Of a DNA stretch of 11,785 nucleotides, positions 1 to 4,675 are shown piece by piece. Both the position numbers and the translations under genes were made by a program. The notes below the pieces were generated by a model. The model was not told the origin of the DNA. It made no database searches and was given only the letters and a program-made list of their open reading frames with translations. How positions within the stretch are numbered: position 1 is the first letter of the stretch; each line of letters starts with the position of its first letter. Source of the DNA: an uncultured Ruminococcus sp. (GTDB taxonomy: Bacteria; Bacillota; Clostridia; Oscillospirales; Ruminococcaceae); NCBI GenBank assembly GCA_946612185.1, contig CAMOEP010000045.1, positions 1 to 11,785 on the forward strand, given 5' to 3'.

Positions 1-49
1 GGCAAAATTTGACGAAAAGACGTGCATGAATCCCTATGTGGACAGGTTC

Positions 50-2098
50 TTACATTATAACCACAAAGCAGATGCTCTCGCCCTCTCTGTTTTCCACGTT
101 TATCTTGAAATGGTGTTTGTCGATAATGGAACGTGCTATGGCAAGTCCAAGACCATAGCCGCCGGTCGCACGGTTTCGTGACTCGTCGCTGCGGTAGAAT
201 CTCTCGAAGATCTTCTCCTCCTCGCCGGTCTTTACGCCGTCACCGGTATTGAATACGCTCAGTACCTTCTTATCGCCGTCACGGACAAGGGACACTTTCA
301 CCTTTCCGCCGGCATGGGAGTACTTCAGCGCATTGTCAATAAATATCGCCGCCATTTGCTTGACGTGCTGTTCACTGGCAGTCAGGCGCAGTCCCTCCTC
401 GATGTCGATTATGAACTCCTTCTCCTCCTCAAAAGCACGGCACTCAAATGGCAGCGCAGTACTTTCAATAGCCTGACTCAGATCAAACTCAGAGTATACT
501 ATCTGGGTGGTATTGTTCTCCAGACGGGTAAGGTTAAGAAGATCATTTACCAGAATATTCATGCGGTCTGTCTGATCCTGGATATATGTCAGCCACTTGT
601 TCTCACCGATCTCGCCGGAGAGAACGTCCGCATTTGTGGATATTACCGCAAGGGGAGTTTTCAGCTCGTGGCTTGCGTCGGATATGAACTGCTTCTGCTT
701 GTCGAAGGCTATCTGTATGGGCTTTACGATAAGTCCGCTGAGGAAGTAGGAAGCTATTGAGATGAGCAGTATACTTGCAAGACCAATGATTATCGTGGTT
801 CTGCGGAGTTTGTTCATCATGTCCATTTCAGCGCTCTTGTCGGTGAACACCATAAGTGTGCCGTTGGATTTCGGCTCGGTGACGAACTGGTACTGATCCA
901 TGAGCATACCGCCGTCCAGTCCCTTGTCAAGTATAGCAGTAACGTAGTTCTGGGCAGTTTCCTCGTCCAGGTCATCGTTATTCAGGCTTGCAATATAGTT
1001 TCCCTCCGGGTCTGCCATGATTATGAAGAAGTCGATAGAACCCAGAGATTTCGGCACATTCTCTCTGCCCTCCATATATTGTCTCTGCTGCTCCTCCGGT
1101 GGCTTATCGGGCGGGATATTCTGTGGAGGGACTGACGGTTCAGTAGTCGTGGCAGGAGCGGAAGTTTCCGTCTGGGCGTAGGTTTCCACAAGCTGTACTA
1201 TACCGCCCTCAAACGCCGGACTTGCTGTCTGTGCCATTCCGAACATAATGGGCGGACATCTGTAGTCATCAGCGTCATCATCGTCCTCCTGTTCCACGTT
1301 CTCTCTTATTTCTGGATACTCACCGAACCAGGGGTCGAATCCCCAACGCCTGTCGCCGTCACGGTCACGCCTGTCACGCTCCGTAGGCGGCTGCCAGCCG
1401 CTCCAGGGGTCATAGGGGCGCTCTGTGGTTGGTTGTTCATCATCGTCGTTGTCATCGTCGCTGCCGTCATCGTCATCATCATTATCGTTGTCGTCATTTT
1501 CCTCTGTTTCATTCTCGGCAGCCTTTTCGGTCTTAGGAGGCGAAGGGGGCTGAGTTTCTGCAACAGTCGGGTCAGGGGCAGCCGTTACCTCCGGCGCAGG
1601 TTCATAAGGCTCAGGCTCATCATGCTCCTCATTCTCCGGCTCAGGGTGTTCCTCCTCCGGCGGAGGCGGTTCATGGAACTGCGCTTCTGTCTCAGCCTCA
1701 GCAGTCGATACTGCTGCATCAGTTGCCGAAACAGCAGCAGTTGTGGAAGAAGCCGTCGCAGTAGTATCAGCAGGCTGTTCAGTAGTTGCAGGCGGTGCAG
1801 TGGTCGCAGGGGGATTATTACCGCCGGCTGGCTGACTGTTATCATTTCTGCCGTTGTCAAAGGGAGCCCACCAGGGACGCTTGTCCTCGTCCGGGCGGGT
1901 GAAAGTGAAGTTATTCGGTGAATTTTCGTCGTACTCCACATTCTGTGCCACCTGTTTCAGCACGAACTTGCTCTGCTTCTCCATGATAGCGTCCATGATA
2001 AGGTTTATCGAGCCGAGGACGGCAATGAATATCGCCACAAGTATACATATAATAGTGGCGAAGAATTTCAGTTGTACCTTTCTGAACAATTCATGCAC
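50..2098 (-). CDS. Membrane sensor histidine kinase with a long acidic, disordered extracytoplasmic insertion
   Basis: This 682-residue protein senses an external signal, autophosphorylates and passes phosphate to the regulator encoded just upstream. Residues 11-34 and about 434-458 are membrane helices, leaving about 400 residues outside. Residues 85-280 of that part are low-complexity: Pro/Thr/Ala, then Glu/Pro, then a near-continuous Asp/Asn run at 199-221. Residues 354-425 (FFIIMADPEGNYIASL onward) look like a small PAS/Cache-type sensor fold. The second helix leads almost straight into the dimerisation domain, with no complete HAMP. H477 in SHELKTPL is the phospho-acceptor. The ATPase shows the N box (FIDNALKYS, N589), G1 (NTGDG, D620), F box (IFERFYRS) and G2 (GGYGLGLAI, 646-654). 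The listed start is GTG at 2098, but GGAGG abuts it directly. TTG at 2089, codon 4, has an 8-nt spacing to the same GGAGG and may be the real start. The family call is secure; the ligand is unknown. Confidence 0.95.
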   Translation of the reverse strand: MHELFRKVQLKFFATIICILVAIFIAVLGSINLIMDAIMEKQSKFVLKQVAQNVEYDENSPNNFTFTRPDEDKRPWWAPFDNGRNDNSQPAGGNNPPATTAPPATTEQPADTTATASSTTAAVSATDAAVSTAEAETEAQFHEPPPPEEEHPEPENEEHDEPEPYEPAPEVTAAPDPTVAETQPPSPPKTEKAAENETEENDDNDNDDDDDGSDDDNDDDEQPTTERPYDPWSGWQPPTERDRRDRDGDRRWGFDPWFGEYPEIRENVEQEDDDDADDYRCPPIMFGMAQTASPAFEGGIVQLVETYAQTETSAPATTTEPSVPPQNIPPDKPPEEQQRQYMEGRENVPKSLGSIDFFIIMADPEGNYIASLNNDDLDEETAQNYVTAILDKGLDGGMLMDQYQFVTEPKSNGTLMVFTDKSAEMDMMNKLRRTTIIIGLASILLISIASYFLSGLIVKPIQIAFDKQKQFISDASHELKTPLAVISTNADVLSGEIGENKWLTYIQDQTDRMNILVNDLLNLTRLENNTTQIVYSEFDLSQAIESTALPFECRAFEEEKEFIIDIEEGLRLTASEQHVKQMAAIFIDNALKYSHAGGKVKVSLVRDGDKKVLSVFNTGDGVKTGEEEKIFERFYRSDESRNRATGGYGLGLAIARSIIDKHHFKINVENREGESICFVVIM
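1270..1846 (-). repeat. Low-complexity coding tract, including a GAT/GAC/AAC triplet run
   Basis: This is the stretch of the kinase gene encoding its disordered outer region, residues about 85-276. The densest part, about 1436-1504, is a run of GAY/AAY triplets encoding roughly 23 residues that are nearly all Asp, Asn and Glu. Flanking it are Pro/Thr/Ala-rich and Pro/Glu-rich blocks. Triplet runs of this kind can change length by slippage without breaking the frame. Composition and position are seen directly; length variation is inference. Confidence 0.85.
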
Positions 2099-2109
2099 CT
2101 CCCCGGCGT

Positions 2110-2778
2110 TTACTCAAGGGAATACCCTATTCCACGGGCAGTTTTTATCTGGACAGGGGCGGATATTGAGTTTATCTTCTTGCGCAGGAACGATATGTAA
2201 ACTTCGATATTGTTATACTCAACATCGCTTTCGTAGCCCCATATTTTCTCGATAATACGTTCTTTCGGGAGTATCCGTCTGGGGTTTGCGATAAGCAGTT
2301 CCATTATCTGATACTCTTTCAGGGAAAGCTTCACGTCCTTACCGGAGTAACTGATAGAGCAGGTATTCTTATGCAGCTCCATTCCGCCGAACTCCACACG
2401 GTTCTCGTCAACGATATCGCCCTTACGCCTTGTCATAGCCCTTACTCTCGCCAGAAGTTCACCTGTCACGAAAGGCTTTGTCAGGTAGTCATCAGCGCCG
2501 CAGTCAAGACCGTTTATCTTATCGTCGATCTCACTTTTTGCCGTCAGCATGATAACGGGAGTGCTTATCTTCTCACGGCGGAGGTTTTTCAGCACCTCGA
2601 TACCGTTCATTCCGGGCATCATTATGTCGAGTATGATACAGTCATAAACGCCGGTAAGACCGTTGTCCAGACCGTCGATGCCGTTATATACAGTGTCAAC
2701 GGAGTACATATTTCTCCGGAGTATCTCGCTGAGAGCGTCAGCGAGCTGAACTTCATCTTCTACTACAAGTATCTTCAT
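2110..2778 (-). CDS. OmpR/PhoB-family response regulator
   Basis: This 222-residue cytoplasmic transcription factor is the expected partner of the downstream kinase. The receiver domain spans about 1-118, with the acidic pocket D8/E9, phospho-acceptor D51 (CIILDIMMPGMNG), T79 (IMLTAK) and K101 (YLTKPF). The winged-helix DNA-binding domain spans about 128-222, with the recognition helix near VEYNNIEVYISFLRKKI and the closing hairpin IKTARGIGYSLE. All canonical residues are present and the length is normal. ATG at 2778 follows AGGAGAG with a 5-nt gap. The kinase starts 11 bp after this stop (20 bp if its TTG start is used), so the two are co-transcribed and probably translationally coupled. A TATAAT box lies about 45 bp upstream of the start, preceded by direct repeats that may be its own binding site. 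Family is certain; the regulon is unknown. Confidence 0.97.
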   Translation of the reverse strand: MKILVVEDEVQLADALSEILRRNMYSVDTVYNGIDGLDNGLTGVYDCIILDIMMPGMNGIEVLKNLRREKISTPVIMLTAKSEIDDKINGLDCGADDYLTKPFVTGELLARVRAMTRRKGDIVDENRVEFGGMELHKNTCSISYSGKDVKLSLKEYQIMELLIANPRRILPKERIIEKIWGYESDVEYNNIEVYISFLRKKINSISAPVQIKTARGIGYSLE

Positions 2779-2822
2779 ATAAACTCTCCTTTCACTGGAT
2801 ACACTTATTCCAGTATAATAAC

Positions 2823-2854
2823 ATTATACCATAAAACCTTTAAATAAACTTAAA
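2823..2854 (-). promoter_or_regulatory. Promoter of the response regulator-kinase operon
   Basis: On the minus strand a perfect TATAAT sits at 2828-2823. The best -35-like hexamer, TTTAAG at 2854-2849, is weak and 20 bp away, which is too far for a strong unassisted promoter. It lies inside one of two TTTAAGTTT repeats, so activator-assisted transcription is plausible. A 6-bp inverted repeat, ACTGGA/TCCAGT (2794-2799 and 2809-2814), lies in the expected 5' leader. Confidence 0.55.
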
Positions 2855-2871
2855 GATTCTGAAAACTTAAA
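2846..2871 (-). promoter_or_regulatory. Direct repeats TTTAAGTTT, candidate regulator binding site
   Basis: AAACTTAAA on the plus strand (TTTAAGTTT on the minus) occurs at 2846-2854 and again at 2863-2871, 17 bp apart, covering the -35 region of the regulator operon. OmpR/PhoB-family regulators bind direct repeats next to the -35 element, often at their own promoters. Their usual repeat spacing is nearer 11 bp, which weakens the assignment. Confidence 0.35.
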
Positions 2872-2900
2872 AGAGTTAAACGGAAAAAATTAAGCGGAAT

Positions 2901-2923
2901 TTTTGTGCAAAATACCAGTTTCA
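2901..2923 (+). promoter_or_regulatory. Copy 1 of the shared bipartite motif TTTTGTGCAAA / AGTTTCA
   Basis: TTTTGTGCAAA (2901-2911), a 5-nt gap and AGTTTCA (2917-2923) lie 21 bp upstream of the -35 box of the plus-strand promoter at 2945. The core TTTG-TG-CAAA has dyad symmetry. The same two blocks recur at 8900-8923 upstream of ppdK. This suggests a shared operator, but no regulator is identified. Confidence 0.35.
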
Positions 2924-2944
2924 TTCAATAATCACCGTGGTATA

Positions 2945-2973
2945 TTGACTTAATATTACTTTTATGATAAAAT
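2945..2973 (+). promoter_or_regulatory. Sigma-A promoter for the TPR-like gene
   Basis: TTGACT (2945-2950) and TAAAAT (2968-2973) are separated by exactly 17 bp. Transcription should start near 2980, giving an mRNA leader of about 110 nt before the gene at 3092. In that leader CTGGGAG (3001-3007) can pair with CTCCCGG (3055-3061) with one G-U pair. Confidence 0.65.
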
Positions 2974-3032
2974 ATATGTGATAATGTTCGGAGAATAACT
3001 CTGGGAGCGTACATTCAGAAAAAGATAGATCC

Positions 3033-3068
3033 ATGCAGTATACTCTCAGGCTTTCTCCCGGAAAGTAG
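3033..3068 (+). other. Possible leader mini-ORF resembling the start of the downstream gene
   Basis: ATG at 3033 opens an 11-codon frame (MQYTLRLSPGK) ending at TAG 3066-3068. Its first bases, CCATGCAGTATACTCTCAGG, nearly repeat the true gene start CCATGCAGTCTACTCAGG at 3090-3107. No convincing Shine-Dalgarno precedes it, so translation is doubtful. It may simply be a local duplication. Confidence 0.2.
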
Positions 3069-3091
3069 CATTCTAAGGAGGAGCATTCACC

Positions 3092-3799
3092 ATGCAGTCT
3101 ACTCAGGAGAGAAAAAAAGCAACCGGCGCTAAAGCACTTTTGCCAAATTACAGTGCTGATCTGAAAAAGTACGATGAACTTTATCAGCAGTTCTGCAAAT
3201 CCGGCTATACCAAAGAGCTTTGCGATGCATACGCCGAGGCTTTTCTGACTAACCACAAGAAACCTGCACCTGAGGATATAGTGCAGATAATAAGGCTCTA
3301 TCAGCGTTTGCACGACAAAAGCAGCGCTGCGTTCTACCTTACCCAGCTTGAGGAACGCAAACTTAGCGGCGATGATAAGTTCTACTACTGTATCGAGGCA
3401 TTGAGATACAAGAGTCTGTACGAACATTGGCGTGAATCCGAGGATTTCCGCACAGAGAACATCAACTTCATGCAGATACACTCTGAGAAGGTCGATGCAA
3501 GCAAGCGTGCGGATATGTACATTTCCCTGGCGCTGACCGACTGCGCCGCAAAGCACTATGAGCAGGCGCTTAAACTGCTGTCGAACTTTGGCTACAAGCC
3601 TCAGGGCGCTACAGACCCGAAGCTTCTGGAGATCATGATAACAGGCGTATATATCCTGGCAAAGTCCGGCAACAAGAGCGAGCTTGAAGGCGCAAAGGAG
3701 AACGCCTACGGCTATCTGAAGCTATTCAGTTTTGACAACGACTGGAGCAAGGCATACTACGAAAAATGTATCGAGGAAGCGGCACAGGGTATTCTCTGA
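3092..3799 (+). CDS. Hypothetical helical, TPR-like protein
   Basis: I do not recognise this 235-residue protein. It has no signal peptide or membrane segment, so it should be cytoplasmic. It is rich in Lys, Glu, Tyr and Ala and appears all-helical. Residues 140-168 (ADMYISLALTDCAAKHYEQALKLLSNFG) fit the tetratricopeptide pattern well. Paired helices around 24-52, 61-89, 93-118 and 178-214 look like degenerate repeats of the same kind, so a protein-protein interaction scaffold is the likeliest role. ATG at 3092 follows AAGGAGGAG with about 8-10 nt spacing, and a consensus promoter lies upstream. An intrinsic terminator follows the stop by 8 bp, so it is monocistronic. It is divergent from the two-component operon, which could place it under the same regulator, but nothing in the protein shows this. 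Real gene: very likely. Function: unknown. Confidence 0.85.
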   Translation: MQSTQERKKATGAKALLPNYSADLKKYDELYQQFCKSGYTKELCDAYAEAFLTNHKKPAPEDIVQIIRLYQRLHDKSSAAFYLTQLEERKLSGDDKFYYCIEALRYKSLYEHWRESEDFRTENINFMQIHSEKVDASKRADMYISLALTDCAAKHYEQALKLLSNFGYKPQGATDPKLLEIMITGVYILAKSGNKSELEGAKENAYGYLKLFSFDNDWSKAYYEKCIEEAAQGIL

Positions 3800-3807
3800 C
3801 CGCTGAT

Positions 3808-3846
3808 AAAAACAGGAGCAAAAGGCGGCTCCTGTTTTTATTTTTT
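3808..3846 (+). terminator. Intrinsic terminator of the TPR-like gene
   Basis: Arms AAAAACAGGAGC (3808-3819) and GCTCCTGTTTTT (3828-3839) form a perfect 12-bp stem with an 8-nt loop, followed by ATTTTTT. It begins 8 bp after the stop codon. Confidence 0.92.
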
Positions 3847-3847
3847 A

Positions 3848-3889
3848 GCGGAGCGTTTACAGAATATTGCGGAACGTTTACAGAATATT
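3848..3889 (+). repeat. Two tandem copies of a 21-bp unit
   Basis: The unit runs from GCGGA to AATATT. Copy 1 is 3848-3868 and copy 2 is 3869-3889, with a single mismatch (G/A at unit position 6), so 20 of 21 bases agree. It starts right after the T-run of the terminator. Its core CGTTTACAGAATATT contains no obvious dyad. Function unknown. Confidence 0.9.
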
Positions 3890-4204
3890 AAAAAACACAA
3901 AAAATTTTTATCCGGTGCAATTGATTAAAATAATAAACCTGAATTCCGGCGAAATTTGTCGATTTTGTTTCGGTCATAAATTGCTATCAGGCAGCAGGTG
4001 AGGCTTTTCGCCAGTAAGTTGCAGAATATGGCTGTTTTAAGGGGATTTTTACATTATTAATATTTATTACCTTATACATATTATATTCATTTTACCATTT
4101 ATTGCTTAAATATATATAAGTACAAACACTTAGTTTATTAATCATTCGTTAATAATTTCTTTTACAATATTCAAAGCAATATAGTGCTAAAACTAAGCAA
4201 TATT
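3890..4204. other. AT-rich intergenic stretch without a gene
   Basis: No protein gene is visible on either strand. A mixed-composition part (to about 4030) gives way to very AT-rich DNA. Items seen are a perfect 7-bp inverted repeat TTATTAA/TTAATAA (4135-4141 and 4149-4155, loop TCATTCG) and the 9-mer AAGCAATAT twice (4174-4182, 4195-4203), 21 bp apart. Both lie just upstream of the promoter at 4210 and may be its upstream control region. Confidence 0.6.
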
Positions 4205-4209
4205 ATCAA

Positions 4210-4238
4210 TTGATTATCTTCGCAATTTAGTCTATAAT
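4210..4238 (+). promoter_or_regulatory. Strong sigma-A promoter of the candidate RNA gene
   Basis: TTGATT (4210-4215), a 17-bp spacer and a perfect TATAAT (4233-4238) predict a start near 4245. The -35 is embedded in a perfect 10-bp palindrome, ATCAATTGAT (4205-4214), and is preceded by AT-rich DNA that could act as an UP element. Confidence 0.75.
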
Positions 4239-4244
4239 ACAATT

Positions 4245-4640
4245 GTCGGAAGCGATAAACACCGTAAAATCGGTAAATCGCTCCGCCGCACAATTAAATT
4301 GTATAATTTGTTGTGTCCTGTGAATTACGACTAATATAGTCCAGAAAGCACTCCGGTCTAAACTCCGCCGGAGGTCATGCAGTAATCGTCTCCGCAAGAG
4401 TCTCACGAATAAAGCTGTTTATCGAACATTAATGCCTATAATATGTTTGATTCGCCTAAACTCAGCTTCAACTCGGTGAAAACGTCATCTAAGATTTGCA
4501 GACTGCTCAGGATTATGGATACATCGGAATCAGTATCGGTCGTAAGCTGAAGCGTATAGAGGGTACGCCGAAGCCAAATACGAAACAGCGTTCTTCATTG
4601 ACTTTTTGAGAGGGTGTCAATGAAGAACGCTATTTCTTTT
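4245..4640 (+). ncRNA. Candidate structured non-coding RNA, about 395 nt, family unknown
   Basis: A near-consensus promoter and an intrinsic terminator frame a region with no good protein gene but a dense series of hairpins. Hairpin 1: CGG-AGCGAT (4247-4256, one bulge) with ATCGCT-CCG (4277-4285), and inside it ACCG/CGGT (4261-4264, 4271-4274). Hairpin 2: CACAA/TTGTG (4289-4293, 4311-4315) around AAATT/AATTT. Hairpin 3: GACTA/TAGTC (4329-4341). Hairpin 4: CTCCGG/CCGGAG (4351-4356, 4368-4373). Hairpin 5: TCGTCTC/GAG..ACGA (4386-4408). Hairpin 6: CGAACAT/ATGTTTG (4423-4429, 4443-4449, one G-U). A 16-bp stem closes the 3' end. I see no tmRNA, RNase P, SRP or 6S hallmarks and cannot name the family. 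Unclaimed alternatives are a decayed gene or a long leader. Confidence 0.5.
4587..4640 (+). terminator. Long-stem terminator closing the RNA locus
   Basis: AGCGTTCTTCATTGAC (4587-4602) and its exact complement (4616-4631) form a perfect 16-bp stem around a 13-nt loop, followed by ATTTCTTTT. The T-rich tail exists only downstream on the plus strand, so it terminates plus-strand transcription. The stem is longer and less GC-rich than most terminators. Confidence 0.75.
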
Positions 4641-4646
4641 AAAAGG

Positions 4647-4675
4647 AAATCCCGGATATTCTCCGGGATTTTTGT
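4647..4675. terminator. Bidirectional terminator between the RNA locus and rmuC
   Basis: AAATCCCGGA (4647-4656) and TCCGGGATTT (4662-4671) form a perfect 10-bp stem with loop TATTC. On the plus strand it is followed by T-rich TTGTTATT. On the minus strand the stem is followed by CCTTTTAAAAG. The stem begins 3 bp beyond the rmuC stop codon, so it serves rmuC and also backs up the plus-strand terminator at 4587. Confidence 0.85.

Noticed and set aside
2..180. Plus-strand open frame running in from the left edge (AKFDEKTCMNPYVDRFL and onward).
   Set aside because: It overlaps the kinase C-terminus by about 130 bp antisense, and only 48 bp lie outside the kinase gene. Too little to call a convergent gene end.
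1433..1921. Long open frames antisense to, or in another frame of, the low-complexity part of the kinase.
   Set aside because: They arise from the biased triplet composition of the kinase gene; their products are repetitive Ile/Val, Arg/Ser or Met/Thr strings with no ribosome binding site.
3848..3889. The 21-bp tandem repeat as a CRISPR array.
   Set aside because: The copies are directly adjacent with no spacers, there are only two, and no cas genes are present.
4437..4442. A second perfect TATAAT inside the candidate RNA.
   Set aside because: The hexamer at -35 spacing is GCTGTT, a poor match, and the box sits in a hairpin loop; not called a promoter.
4587..4631. The 16-bp perfect inverted repeat as a transposon end or MITE.
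   Set aside because: There is only one pair of arms 13 nt apart, no target-site duplication and no transposase, and a T-rich tail follows. A terminator explains it better.
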